Origin: a virus
IMG/VR virus record: IMGVR_UViG_3300027844_000349
Coordinates: 1-57,411 of that record
DNA: 57,411 nt
Direction: 5' to 3' (one strand)
In this document: positions 48,301 through 57,302 of the stretch, piece by piece
Position numbering within the stretch: the first letter of the stretch is position 1
How the letters are laid out: every line of letters starts with the position of its first letter
Notes under the pieces: generated by a model
Databases searched by the model: none
Seen by the model: only the letters and a program-made list of their open reading frames with translations
Told to the model about the DNA's origin: nothing
Made by a program: the position numbers and the translations under genes

Positions 48301-51139
48301 TCTCTTTAGAGCCAGCATCTTCATTTGTACCAATTGTTAAATAGGCTAGGTTAATAAAACTAGGAGCCTTGGAATACCCATCATCATCATGAGTAAGTTC
48401 AGCCGCTTGAACATCATATGTACCATCAGCTTTTTCTGCATTCCGATCAAAGTATAACACATATTGCTTATTAGCTTGCATAGGGGAAGGATATGCCGCA
48501 GCAGTTAAGGCAGCATCCGTACTCCCAGGATTTAATTGAAACCTACGGCCTGGGTGACTAGATACAGAATGAACTTTAATCAACCCACCTGACCAAGAAA
48601 AGGAGTTATAATCACGGAGAGTCGCAGCAGCTAGGTTAGGGGCAGCACCATAGGCATGGTCATGCCACCATACCATACCTCTAGCTTCATAAGCACCGGA
48701 AGCTAACGCCATTGCATCTTGGGTTGTGGATTCAGCTAGTTCAACTATGGACGGAACTTGCTGAGAAATTAACTTCTTAGCTGTTTTGTACATGACTTTA
48801 TCATTAATACCAACAGTACCAATTTCAGAACTAACGTGACCATTATCCCATTCATAGATAATACTTGTTATTAAATGGTCACCTACAGTTACAGCCGTAG
48901 CATTATCAACTCGTATAGCCATGCCTGACCTTAAAGGAACATATATATTATATATATCATCTACTGCCCAGCCACCTACACCTGTAGATGATTCACTAGT
49001 AGTACCTAATAGAGATGTCTTAAAAAGATTGACTGTAAGTGCATCATTACTAGTATCAATTGCACTTATATACCCTGCAAATACCCCAGAGCTACTCTCT
49101 TTAATCACCGAACAGCCTCGTCGCATTCCATAGTCAAGGGGAGTTTTAGTCGCTGCTATAACAGGTTTTAACGAGGAAGTGCTGGTGCCACTTTGAGCTT
49201 CACCTGTCCATCTCATATGAGGCCAATCTTTAATTCTAAACATGCCACTTCTCATCCGTGCAATTTTATCGTTATTACCACCTGCTAACCTAGTACTAGC
49301 ATTCATTCTTATATAAGCATAGTATTCATCTGGCCCACCACCGAATTCCGCTATATCACTATAAGCAAACTTTTTTATTTGTTGGTCAGTTACTGGCGAA
49401 GACTTAAATTTACAAGCAATATATGTAGGAGTATATGTACCACCAGCATCTTCCTGCCCAGTTGTCCACCCTCTTTCATATAAGATATCGTTTTCAGATA
49501 AAGTTGCTATTATATCGTCTTGAGGTTCTGTTATGATAATATAGGGGTTCCCATTAGCATCTATATCTGAATACTGAATATTTCCTATCCATGTTTTAGT
49601 TGACCCCTCAAAAAACTGTTTAGCGTTAGTATTAGCAGTTGTTTGAGCACCCTCAGATTCACCAGTCTGCGTAAACACACCAGAATCTACCCCATTACTT
49701 TTATGTAAAGATGTTACCTGCTGAATAGAACGAACATCGAAATCGCCCTCTACTAGACTAGAAGAGGCACCATCCGCTCTTATAGGTTGGGCATACCTAA
49801 AAGTACCTATAGTCCCGTTTTCAATTAGGGGCTTTATATATAGTAGGGTAAAGACATCAATTCGTGCGGAGGCTGGTTTATCCCCTTTAACGCCTGGGTA
49901 CTTATCAGAAGTTCCCCCAAGATTTTTACTCCCTTCAGGTGTACCCTGTCTTCTATCATAGTTTCCTGATACATCTATTCTATATTCTGTACGACCTTTA
50001 TGGGTTATAGCTACATGTGTTACAATATCTTCTGAGAATCCTGCAAAATTAAAGTCATTAAACATATTACGAATTATATCATTACTCGTAGTTTGATTAT
50101 CATCAACACTTTCTGTTAGAGCATACTTAGCTGTTAAACCATACGTTTCGGGACTTGAGGTCGAATAGTGACCCTTCCTAAAATAAGTAAAATCTTGTTG
50201 AGGAACAGTACTTAACGCATGGATAGGGGTAGTCCTTGTTGCATCTAAGAAAAATTCAAAACCAATTCCTGCTGTACTAGCGTCTATATACCAACGTTCC
50301 GACTGTGCTAGGATTTGTATACGCCTTAAAATATCTGTATCATTGGCTGCAATAATGACTTTACCATACGAGTCATCAGCATCTTCCTTAGAATTATCTC
50401 TAAGTTCATCTCTCTGAAAAGCTTTAATATAACTAGAACCATTATCAATCTTATGATCTACATATCCTATGGCTTGGGTAGTAGCTGTACCATAAGTAGC
50501 TTTAAGAATGAAATCTTTAATCTGATCTAATCTACGAGAAATATTATAGGGGTAATTACCTGGGCCGTTTGTTATAGTTGTACCTTGCCCATTAGAATCT
50601 CCAACCCCCCTCAACTTTGTTTTTCTTTCCTCAGTACTAAAATTCTTGGTGTTAGCTCCTACTAAATCTTGTAGAACATCAAAACAAGTAAGCTTTAAAG
50701 TTGTACCTAGATTTGCAAGGAAAGGCTCCTCAGATTTATGTATTCTTCCAACAAACAAGGTCATAAAATTTGATGCATCATGTACAATAATACGAGTAAG
50801 TTCAGGAAGTAGGGCATTAAATTGATTTACCTGTCCATTTGCCAGGGGGTTTGAAGCAAAGGCTAGTGGATGTAATGAATCAATTTCATAAGCTTTACGA
50901 ACTGTTTGCCTGTTATTAATAATAAGATTACATTCTAGTGGAAGCCCAATATCATCCGTAATTCTGCACGAAATAACGGGGCTTCCCCCACTATATTGAT
51001 AGGGAAGATTAGCGTTTGTAATTGCTGCTGCATCATTATAAGCAGGATTAGTAACGCGATTCTTTAATTGTACCCATTTATGATTAGACGCAGTTGCGTC
51101 CGTATCATCGAAGTATAAAACCGTTAAATTTCCAGCCAT
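45395..51139 (-). CDS. Tail hub and fibre with S74 intramolecular chaperone
   Basis: A 1914-residue beta-rich protein. The first 170 residues look like a tail hub (FVGRIHKSEEPFLANLGTTL, then LTCFDVLQDL); the long middle has many Ser/Thr/Gly-rich repeats of fibre type. The last roughly 100 residues are a Peptidase S74 domain: SSDAGLKENK ... FITRLNPITFNRVD ... EFGFTAQEMK, ending in a coiled coil. Such domains trimerise the fibre, then cut themselves off before the Ser of the SDAGLKE motif. It should carry receptor binding. Confidence 0.82.
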   Translation of the reverse strand: MAGNLTVLYFDDTDATASNHKWVQLKNRVTNPAYNDAAAITNANLPYQYSGGSPVISCRITDDIGLPLECNLIINNRQTVRKAYEIDSLHPLAFASNPLANGQVNQFNALLPELTRIIVHDASNFMTLFVGRIHKSEEPFLANLGTTLKLTCFDVLQDLVGANTKNFSTEERKTKLRGVGDSNGQGTTITNGPGNYPYNISRRLDQIKDFILKATYGTATTQAIGYVDHKIDNGSSYIKAFQRDELRDNSKEDADDSYGKVIIAANDTDILRRIQILAQSERWYIDASTAGIGFEFFLDATRTTPIHALSTVPQQDFTYFRKGHYSTSSPETYGLTAKYALTESVDDNQTTSNDIIRNMFNDFNFAGFSEDIVTHVAITHKGRTEYRIDVSGNYDRRQGTPEGSKNLGGTSDKYPGVKGDKPASARIDVFTLLYIKPLIENGTIGTFRYAQPIRADGASSSLVEGDFDVRSIQQVTSLHKSNGVDSGVFTQTGESEGAQTTANTNAKQFFEGSTKTWIGNIQYSDIDANGNPYIIITEPQDDIIATLSENDILYERGWTTGQEDAGGTYTPTYIACKFKSSPVTDQQIKKFAYSDIAEFGGGPDEYYAYIRMNASTRLAGGNNDKIARMRSGMFRIKDWPHMRWTGEAQSGTSTSSLKPVIAATKTPLDYGMRRGCSVIKESSSGVFAGYISAIDTSNDALTVNLFKTSLLGTTSESSTGVGGWAVDDIYNIYVPLRSGMAIRVDNATAVTVGDHLITSIIYEWDNGHVSSEIGTVGINDKVMYKTAKKLISQQVPSIVELAESTTQDAMALASGAYEARGMVWWHDHAYGAAPNLAAATLRDYNSFSWSGGLIKVHSVSSHPGRRFQLNPGSTDAALTAAAYPSPMQANKQYVLYFDRNAEKADGTYDVQAAELTHDDDGYSKAPSFINLAYLTIGTNEDAGSKEIKGNFNVDGSLYTVNIPFDGSSGNGMGMVNIHFMNTFSNVLGVDSQVIEASRIIQPNSMTTALLAKGTRPWTSNLAVKPRNNLYNQVMWDNGSSGGASTLTFGNDDVVTISAGNTGNLANNSTNYMYLDGTSAGLTGTLPVSFTTTHATATGDSKVLLGLVVVGADATQKSPTILPFNSKAPTINATVIAADAIIATHVQAGTLDTGKLTVAARAEISEKTITTASTSTPSNPRHNDVWFDLNTSPVVIKVYDSTTSTWEIRNANAPEGEKGATLFQIEGTATTPVSFAAGDIWIKTSTQVQYIASAAGVSGIVTSGNGWYKHDYMDAINNGSTTIDGGLVNTARIILKQNGAAIDGLFMTGATAFSPASGQSYIDMSHTSIKGVSRASTTDTTQFELKATDGKAYFIGGAAVIDVDGLSIYNNATQSVKRSKLAITSGLQLENSVNSGVWWNEAGESNVSSAQIYTTGTGSLTYGSGDEFYITTSPNDLILTSFSQDIAFYPDPLKGKVAIGNRPLVFMESGDYAQATGSSSSKLHDSSDGNYVGLDRVKEANPTYSMIYQIPYSGGGAGKVLALKSGTFTGSGTTTSPYIWDLEWVTNSGSGGSGTVTSVATSGAITGGPITATGTISHTTGNQYEHIPPWGSSGQLLVWSTTGAATWQAPSVHGTHSDTTYTAGSGLSLSGTEFSTTGSSSGVGLGDNPTWTGAHTWTSTMSVDDGTSSALSIRRRADTTTGLYFYTSGLYKGLVCRGNGRDLWWATSDGTNDWMTIDSHIDMNNYTITDCYEVRAGDGSAGDPSHTFDDHLTSGMYYDSGVAISAGGSIQMRFTTTDVTVMNDIYPSASGTYYLGKGSKRWARLYSSLATDVSSDAGLKENKVAITKGLDFITRLNPITFNRVDRTEIEFGFTAQEMKQAVLDSGYTEDMAVYSEVTDADTGVVDWGIAYESLVAPLVAAIKELKERIEVLEGN

Positions 51140-51149
51140 CTATTCTCTC

Positions 51150-51719
51150 CTAACTAAAAATTCTAGTCTTGGTATCAAATCTAGCTTCACATACAAACTG
51201 CATTTGGACAATCCACCTATCCTCTCTACCCGCATCTAATTGAAATCTAGCTTGCTGAAGAGCTACGACATAACTAGCACCCCCTGTAGCCTGTGGGTTA
51301 TTGCCTGCACCCGTTACTGGCGCACCAGTAGAATCTCTATCAAATATGGGATAAGTATCATCTCCTATAATCATAGTCAGTACATTGTTATCATCAGCAA
51401 CCCAAGTATATATTGCATCTTCTAATTTATTCTTATAAGGAATATAGTATTGTAGGCTTTGATGAGTTATAGCTTCCATACCCTCATATCCTAGGACTGT
51501 AGTTGTATTTACTGGAGCATTTTCTACTACAGCAGATAAAGTAATAGACGGACGAAATATACCAAAGTCTACTAATGCTGGACTATTCTGAGGAATGGGG
51601 ATTTGGATAGGTGTCTTAGCAATAGATATTGTAAGGCTGTCTACTTTAAGAGCATACGTAGTTGTAACAGCACTACCCGTTTCAGAGTTTACATGTTTTA
51701 AAAGAACAGCTAAATCCAT
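51150..51719 (-). CDS. Distal tail / baseplate protein
   Basis: A 189-residue beta protein: KVDSLTISIAKTPIQIPIPQ, RPSITLSAVVEN and an end IVQMQFVCEARFDT. Its place between tape measure and hub and its size fit a distal tail (Dit-like) protein. No firm motif. Confidence 0.55.
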   Translation of the reverse strand: MDLAVLLKHVNSETGSAVTTTYALKVDSLTISIAKTPIQIPIPQNSPALVDFGIFRPSITLSAVVENAPVNTTTVLGYEGMEAITHQSLQYYIPYKNKLEDAIYTWVADDNNVLTMIIGDDTYPIFDRDSTGAPVTGAGNNPQATGGASYVVALQQARFQLDAGREDRWIVQMQFVCEARFDTKTRIFS

Positions 51720-51723
51720 CTGC

Positions 51724-52746
51724 TTACGACCTCCATGACATGGGCATTCGCTGATTAGCAGTGTTCACGTTATATAAATCTGGGTTGCGATTCACAGCCG
51801 TTTGTTCATCATTTGATTTATTAGCCATCAAAACCAAGGCTCCACCAATAGCTGCACCAGCAACAGCTCCTATTGCAGTACCTATCCCAGGAATCGCAGA
51901 GCCTATCATAGCACCCGTCAAGGCACCTCCTCCTATTCCCATCGCCAGTCCTGTTCCACCTCCTGTCATCGCACCACCTGCTACCAGACCAGCACCCATT
52001 AGACCAGCACCTCCACGCATACCTACTCCTCTTGCCATTCTCCCCATTCTACTTCCACCACCTCCTGTGACAGGTGGCCCGTATGGGCCGCCCCCGCCGC
52101 CACCTCGTGTTACAAGTGCACTATATATTTTCATTAGCCAAGTAACCGTGACTGTTTCGCCTTTCTTCCGAAGCAGCCCCAGTATCTTAAAACCCCCTAG
52201 TAATTTAGCTAAAAAGACTCCAATTATAAAGTACTGAAATATATCCTTTAGTACAGTGCCAACCTTACCAGGGAGAAAACTCGTAATAAACCTGACACCT
52301 TTAGCAATTGCTTGAATTACTTTAACAATCACCCCAACTATTTGTTCAGCCTTCGCTTGAATCCCAGGAATATTAGCAGCCATACTCTTTAGAGCTGCAA
52401 CTATTAGAGGCATAAATGGTGCTAAGATAACATCAACGAGAGCACCCAAGATTTGGAAAATGGTTCCTAGTGTACCAGTAAAAATTTGGGACTGCTTTAA
52501 GATAGAAGCAATACCTATATTAATACCTAAAGTATTACGTACATAGCCAGAAGTTTTTTTGTTTATACTATCTAAAGACTTGGTATCCTTACTTCGTGCT
52601 TTTTCTACCTCTCTATTATCAGTACGTGTGTCATTAGACTGTTTTACATCCGAAGGGTCAACAGCACCGCCAGGGGCATCAGCACCTCCAGCCATCTCTA
52701 AAATTATTTTACCAATTGTTGTATCGCCACCTTGTTGGGTTGTCAT
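51724..52746 (-). CDS. Short tail tape measure protein
   Basis: A 340-residue protein after the tail chaperones. Helical and hydrophobic centre (PGIQAKAEQIVGVIVKVIQAI) with membrane-like spans, then a Gly-rich tail (about 215-310). At about 1.5 angstrom per residue it would measure a tail of about 50 nm, which is short. The Gly-rich zipper may help membrane insertion during DNA entry. Confidence 0.72.
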   Translation of the reverse strand: MTTQQGGDTTIGKIILEMAGGADAPGGAVDPSDVKQSNDTRTDNREVEKARSKDTKSLDSINKKTSGYVRNTLGINIGIASILKQSQIFTGTLGTIFQILGALVDVILAPFMPLIVAALKSMAANIPGIQAKAEQIVGVIVKVIQAIAKGVRFITSFLPGKVGTVLKDIFQYFIIGVFLAKLLGGFKILGLLRKKGETVTVTWLMKIYSALVTRGGGGGGPYGPPVTGGGGSRMGRMARGVGMRGGAGLMGAGLVAGGAMTGGGTGLAMGIGGGALTGAMIGSAIPGIGTAIGAVAGAAIGGALVLMANKSNDEQTAVNRNPDLYNVNTANQRMPMSWRS

Positions 52747-52762
52747 ATATACAGTCCTATAA

Positions 52763-52972
52763 TTATGTCATTCTGTTTTGTTGCTGGCTATTTGCCCTGT
52801 CTTGAAGTTCTTGTTCATAATCCGTTAGAGCCTGAATAGTGGCTAATATATGCTGCATATCATCATCACTAGCACTTACAATTAATTCCCACGGAATCTT
52901 CATCTTTAACAATGAGATGATAGTAATCCAATATACGTCTGTAAAATTATGTGCTAAGTTCTTTTCTGGCAC
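52763..52972 (-). CDS. Tail assembly chaperone, frameshift (T) part
   Basis: A 69-residue helical frame from GTG 52972. The frame is open further upstream and meets the 132-residue chaperone in the -1 frame at an A AAA AAA slip site, so it is probably expressed mainly as a C-terminal extension (about 208 residues in total). Confidence 0.75.
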   Translation of the reverse strand: MPEKNLAHNFTDVYWITIISLLKMKIPWELIVSASDDDMQHILATIQALTDYEQELQDRANSQQQNRMT

Positions 52973-52989
52973 CCCCCTTATATTTCTAG

Positions 52990-53388
52990 CTATCCTTTTT
53001 TTAGGGCATCCACACTTTGGGCTTGGTCTTCTCCAAAAGCCTTGGGTACAAGACTTTCCAGAGCTGCCCCTAACCGTGAATCAATGGATGATAGAAAACG
53101 CTCATCCGTAACGCCCCACGGAGCTTTTACAATCATCTGAGCTAAACAGGCTTTAACATATCCATCACCATCAAAGTCTACTTGACCACCGTCCTGCCAT
53201 TTTAAACATTCAGATATGATTTTATTCCGCTTACTCCAGGGTATGGGTTTCACCTGAAGCTCAATTTCATCACCCGTTTCAGGAATGGAAAGGATTTTAA
53301 TTTCAACATCAGAAGAAATTAGATACTTAGAAACATCAAATTCTACCCCTTCACTCGCTGCTGTACTCTTTTTTTGTTTAGTGGACAT
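52990..53388 (-). CDS. Tail assembly chaperone (XkdN-like, G part)
   Basis: A 132-residue protein with the tail chaperone pattern EIELQVKPIPWSKRNKII ... LAQMIVKAPWG ... LGAALESLVP. It binds the tape measure during tail assembly. Its last codons form the slip site CTA AAA AAA GGA TAG. It directly follows the tail tube gene, as in most siphoviruses. Confidence 0.8.
   Translation of the reverse strand: MSTKQKKSTAASEGVEFDVSKYLISSDVEIKILSIPETGDEIELQVKPIPWSKRNKIISECLKWQDGGQVDFDGDGYVKACLAQMIVKAPWGVTDERFLSSIDSRLGAALESLVPKAFGEDQAQSVDALKKG
52996..53002 (-). promoter_or_regulatory. -1 ribosomal frameshift slip site
   Basis: Seven A residues (minus strand) in the phase A AAA AAA G, four codons from the zero-frame stop. 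A -1 shift gives the open frame RIARNIRGVPEKN that runs into the downstream chaperone frame. Confidence 0.8.
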
Positions 53389-53397
53389 ACTTACCTC

Positions 53398-55386
53398 CTA
53401 TGGATAATACGCTTCTTGATCTCTTACAACTATTGTCATATTTCTAAATATCATGTCTACGGCTACTTGTAGGGGAGCATCTGTTGTAATCGTGTGTGGA
53501 GCAGACCTAATGAATGCACCACCACTGTTAACAGTTCCTGAAAGAGCTTTGCCTAAACTGCCAGGATCATGATCTCCTGAAGCAAGAGTCCCATGATGAC
53601 CAGAAAATTCGGTGGTAAGGTCGCTTCTATCTAGCCCAGGAATGTCTATCCAAATGGCATCTTCCCAGGTATGTGCACCGTTATCCTGAAATGTGCCCCG
53701 TACAAATTTAAGACTTATAGCAAAACCTGCATGACCCCCGTTAGCAGTATATCTACCTTCTAACAATAACTCTTTAAATAAAGAAGTAGCTTTATCAAGA
53801 TTTGTAGCTGTTCCTACAACAGTATTTGACCCTGTATCTGGAAGAGCTAGAGTACAAGTCATAGAATATTCACGGCGTTGTTCTCTAATTTCTGATGGCC
53901 CTTTATGATCACCATGCCTCTGTCCTATATAATAGCGGGGGTCTTCATTATTATTGATAGCAATATTAAATCCTCTCACCCTCGCAAATTCAGTACCATC
54001 TATTAATTTAACAGACCCACCAGAGAAATAGTAGGGTTCTGTAGTTGGGAGTTTTATATCAGCTACATCATACTTATTCATGATGGCATATCCAGGCATT
54101 CCTTGGGCTGCGAGTATGGTTCCATCTTCTACTGCCATTTCTCCTGCATTTGGATACCTCGATACCCCAGCCGTATGTGAAGCCTGATTATGAATCATGT
54201 CTTTAAATACAAGACTATCCCAGTTGACTGTTAGAAGCCCCCCTTCTTCAGCCAATATGGACATGGCTCCTACTTTTCCGCCAAGCCAGCGTCTATCAAA
54301 ACGTTGTAGGTTATTTTCCACGCTGTCTTTCATGCCCAAATGTAGGCATAAGGAATCTAAATCATTCTGTTCTAAAATATAATGAGTAACTCCAGATTCA
54401 GGAGTTACCAGATGTATATCGGCAAGGTTAGGATGACTATACTTAAAGGGATGCTCATATTCTACCCAAGCATTACTTGGGACAATTCTTTTAACCACAT
54501 TTATTTCAGGTGGATTAGTAGCCGTAGCTAAAGAAGGGTCTATTTCCGTTAGATTATACCCATCAGCTTGATACCCAACGAAATGGGGTGCACCTATTGC
54601 CCAATTAGCACCAGTATGAGCAGTATTGCTAGTTTTAACCCAAACATCCCCAGGTGAAATACCTCCAGTAACATTTAGATTAGTGTCTGTTAGTTGTCTA
54701 GGAATTGGAACTTCTGTACCAATTCCCCATCTAAGAGGCCACCCATTTAGAAGAATGATTCCATTCAAAGCACCTTGATAAGTATGCTGACCTGAATACA
54801 CACTAGTAAAGTTACGCATAGAAGATTGACCTAAGAAATATCTAGGTTCAATAGCCATAACTGGATCAGGAGTATCAATAGTATCATATACCCCAGGAAC
54901 AAACTTAATATGTTTAGACGTTGCTAAAAGCACATCTGCATCAGGAGATAATATACTGAGAACGGGTTGAACTCTTGTAGCTGAACCCCCACTGTAATTG
55001 ACTTGGTTATGATTAAATGCCAATGGTCTGTCTAGAAAAAACCATCCTTTATTACCAGTTCCACTATCTTGTTCTACATGCTCTATACGTCTGATTTCAG
55101 TATGCCCTGAATGAGCAGTTGCATTCGTATTAGGAACTGACCCATTAGCATCTGTAGGTGTGGGGGGGCCAATTGTAATAAAATCTCCTGGCTCTTTTAA
55201 TCGTGTATCACTAACATAAATTTTAGTTGTGCCAGGCGGGTAATTTGCAGGGCCATCGGCATCAAGAACTGTATCAGCTCCTGACCCTGTTCTTACATTT
55301 GTAATGGCTAATCTATCTGGATCTGCACCCGAAGATGTTTCCCTCATTATTGTTAGTTGTGCCTGGTCTGGTCGTAAGACAGCCAT
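53398..55386 (-). CDS. Major tail tube protein, large form
   Basis: A 662-residue beta-rich protein directly upstream of the chaperone pair, starting MAVLRPDQAQLTIMRE. Position indicates the tail tube. It is about twice or more the usual length, probably with an added surface domain (the C-terminal 200 residues start near YSMTCTLALPD). No tail sheath gene exists beside it. Strong ribosome site (GGAGGGGAAAC). Confidence 0.7.
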   Translation of the reverse strand: MAVLRPDQAQLTIMRETSSGADPDRLAITNVRTGSGADTVLDADGPANYPPGTTKIYVSDTRLKEPGDFITIGPPTPTDANGSVPNTNATAHSGHTEIRRIEHVEQDSGTGNKGWFFLDRPLAFNHNQVNYSGGSATRVQPVLSILSPDADVLLATSKHIKFVPGVYDTIDTPDPVMAIEPRYFLGQSSMRNFTSVYSGQHTYQGALNGIILLNGWPLRWGIGTEVPIPRQLTDTNLNVTGGISPGDVWVKTSNTAHTGANWAIGAPHFVGYQADGYNLTEIDPSLATATNPPEINVVKRIVPSNAWVEYEHPFKYSHPNLADIHLVTPESGVTHYILEQNDLDSLCLHLGMKDSVENNLQRFDRRWLGGKVGAMSILAEEGGLLTVNWDSLVFKDMIHNQASHTAGVSRYPNAGEMAVEDGTILAAQGMPGYAIMNKYDVADIKLPTTEPYYFSGGSVKLIDGTEFARVRGFNIAINNNEDPRYYIGQRHGDHKGPSEIREQRREYSMTCTLALPDTGSNTVVGTATNLDKATSLFKELLLEGRYTANGGHAGFAISLKFVRGTFQDNGAHTWEDAIWIDIPGLDRSDLTTEFSGHHGTLASGDHDPGSLGKALSGTVNSGGAFIRSAPHTITTDAPLQVAVDMIFRNMTIVVRDQEAYYP

Positions 55387-55419
55387 AGTTTCCCCTCCGT
55401 AGTCAATACCTACTTATAT

Positions 55420-55425
55420 ATTATA
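55420..55425 (-). promoter_or_regulatory. -10 promoter candidate of the tail operon
   Basis: TATAAT between the tail completion and tail tube genes, in the 16-base context GTATAATATATAAGTA that is repeated exactly at the 57303 box. No TG extension and no clear -35. Confidence 0.5.
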
Positions 55426-55432
55426 CTCTAAA

Positions 55433-55888
55433 TTAAGTGGTTTCCAAAAGGACTGCTTTGTTTTCTAGTTGGATAGTAATCACGCCTGTCCACAAGTTTA
55501 CTTGTTCTTGTGTAAGCTCTGAAAAGCTAAGGAATCTTACTCTTTGGAAGTTAGCTAGGCCATGTACCTTTACGTGGAGTATCCGTCTAACCTCTCTCAT
55601 AACATCATATAATCTCTGCCTATCTGCTAAAGTATATACTTGTAACTCAACCATATAATTTCTATTACCGTATTTATAGTTTCCTATGGGCTGTTCATCT
55701 ACCGCAGGATTACCTGCCTTACCTACTATCTGGTCATTCACGTTTAAATCAATACGTAGTGGGTCACCAGCCCCTGTAACTTCTACAAATCCAGGCTTTT
55801 TAGTACTACCTGAAACATTAGCATAAGTCCAAGTAGCATCTAAGATATCTAGTACATCACTAGCTGGTAATGGTTCAGTATTAGGCAT
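55433..55888 (-). CDS. Tail completion / terminator protein
   Basis: A 151-residue protein between the connector and the tail tube. Segments NYMVELQVYTLADRQRLYDVMREVRRIL and NLWTGVITIQLENKAV fit the tail terminator fold (strand-helix-strand). Identification relies on position and size. Confidence 0.62.
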   Translation of the reverse strand: MPNTEPLPASDVLDILDATWTYANVSGSTKKPGFVEVTGAGDPLRIDLNVNDQIVGKAGNPAVDEQPIGNYKYGNRNYMVELQVYTLADRQRLYDVMREVRRILHVKVHGLANFQRVRFLSFSELTQEQVNLWTGVITIQLENKAVLLETT

Positions 55889-57015
55889 TAGAAAGTCTCA
55901 AAGGCTCTCATAGAATCTAGCAGAAGCTCAACTTCCATTGACCACGAATCAATTTTCTGAGCTATTTGCATCCTATCAGTTCCACTCACTACTAAATTCC
56001 CGAAGTCTGCACTTCTTAAGACTTCAATAGCTACTAGTTTTCTAGTAGAATCAAATACAATTCCTGCTTCTCTAGCATCAGCATGTATATCTCGTCCAGA
56101 TAAGTAATCAACTTTAACAGGCATCATAAATTCTCCACCACCAAATCTCCATACTGGTGCATTGTATGACATAAATCGTGCAGGCAGTAAGAAATACCTA
56201 GAGAACTGTACCATGCCAAGTTCTGGAAGTAGGAAATATTCATTTTTACGTCCAGCAGTTTTAGTCTCCCAATCAGAACCATCCCAAATAGATAGGCGTA
56301 GAATCCTAGTGGGGTCAGGTCTATCTAATTTAAACCCATTGAGATTAAAATCATGGTACTCTTCAGCAACATAGTTTGGCCTCCACGATTTACGGGTAAG
56401 GTAGTCCACTCTAGATTCAGCTGATTGAATATATTGTTCTACTGTATCTTTAGTAGGTGTTGTAGTTGTTGTAAAATCAGCAGTCCCAGTTATATTTCCT
56501 AGCTGTAAGAAGTTGAAAACATCCTGTGTACTACAATATGTAGCATACGGACGCTTCTGCATACGATATACTTGAGGCACAGTGTCTACTGTAGCTGGGG
56601 TAACCCTAATCCAATACTTAGTTTGGCTATTTACAGCTTGTGTACCCCAACTACTAAGCTGATTAGATGGGAACATTTCTACCCCATCCCGACTAAAGGC
56701 ATATCCTACTCCTGCAAGAGGGTCATTCACATCCCGTGAAAGCCTACCTGACGAAGGTGTAAAAGCAGTCCAACCATTACTCCCATCAGAAAATTCCCAG
56801 GTTAAAGCACCTAGACTACCTGAAGTAGCTAAATCAAATACAGCCAAGTCAAATCTATTGGCATCCCCCAAATAGAGATAATGACTAGCTGTATCAAATA
56901 TAGTAGTAGCAGTTCCCAAAGGGGATTGCATCTCTTGAGTTATATTTGTAAAGCCACTATTAGCTGACGTAGCTTTAAATATTGTATCAAATTCCAATCC
57001 TGCTGATGAGGGCAT
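55888..57015 (-). CDS. Head-tail connector with N-terminal Ig-like part
   Basis: A 375-residue protein. Residues about 155-215 (YATYCSTQDVFNFLQL ... VEQYIQSAESRVDYLTRKSW) match the gp6/YqbG-like head-tail connector helices. The first 150 residues are an added beta domain (LTWEFSDGSNGWTAF) often seen on virion surface proteins. It should join portal and tail. Confidence 0.7.
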   Translation of the reverse strand: MPSSAGLEFDTIFKATSANSGFTNITQEMQSPLGTATTIFDTASHYLYLGDANRFDLAVFDLATSGSLGALTWEFSDGSNGWTAFTPSSGRLSRDVNDPLAGVGYAFSRDGVEMFPSNQLSSWGTQAVNSQTKYWIRVTPATVDTVPQVYRMQKRPYATYCSTQDVFNFLQLGNITGTADFTTTTTPTKDTVEQYIQSAESRVDYLTRKSWRPNYVAEEYHDFNLNGFKLDRPDPTRILRLSIWDGSDWETKTAGRKNEYFLLPELGMVQFSRYFLLPARFMSYNAPVWRFGGGEFMMPVKVDYLSGRDIHADAREAGIVFDSTRKLVAIEVLRSADFGNLVVSGTDRMQIAQKIDSWSMEVELLLDSMRAFETF

Positions 57016-57024
57016 TGTTTCTCC

Positions 57025-57270
57025 TTATGAAGCTATTACTTCAGATGGGTATTGTTCGCTTCGCTCAAAACTATCTTCATCTACAACCCCGTTAATACTT
57101 TCTGGTGCTGCTTCTTGCTTGCCCCTCAAGTACATGGCTATGCCATTAAGGTTATGAATCTGTTGTGTAAGTTGTTCTCGTTGGGTATTCAGGGCATTTA
57201 ATTGACCCACCAATTCTTCTAGTTGCTTATTTACTTGTTCCAAATCTTGTTCCACATCTATATTTGACAT
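57025..57270 (-). CDS. Coiled-coil protein upstream of the connector
   Basis: An 81-residue protein, coiled coil for its first 50 residues (LEQVNKQLEELVGQLNAL). Behind a good ribosome site and the 57303 promoter-like box, it heads the connector/tail operon. Might assist tail assembly; unknown. Confidence 0.65.
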   Translation of the reverse strand: MSNIDVEQDLEQVNKQLEELVGQLNALNTQREQLTQQIHNLNGIAMYLRGKQEAAPESINGVVDEDSFERSEQYPSEVIAS

Positions 57271-57302
57271 ATCTTTCCTCCTACCCTTTTGTTTACTTAT
57301 AT

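Noticed and set aside
51761-52237. A 158-codon plus-strand open frame, Pro/Ala-rich
   Set aside because: It is the antisense shadow of the Gly/Ala-rich tape measure tail; no ribosome site and the minus frame is clearly coding.
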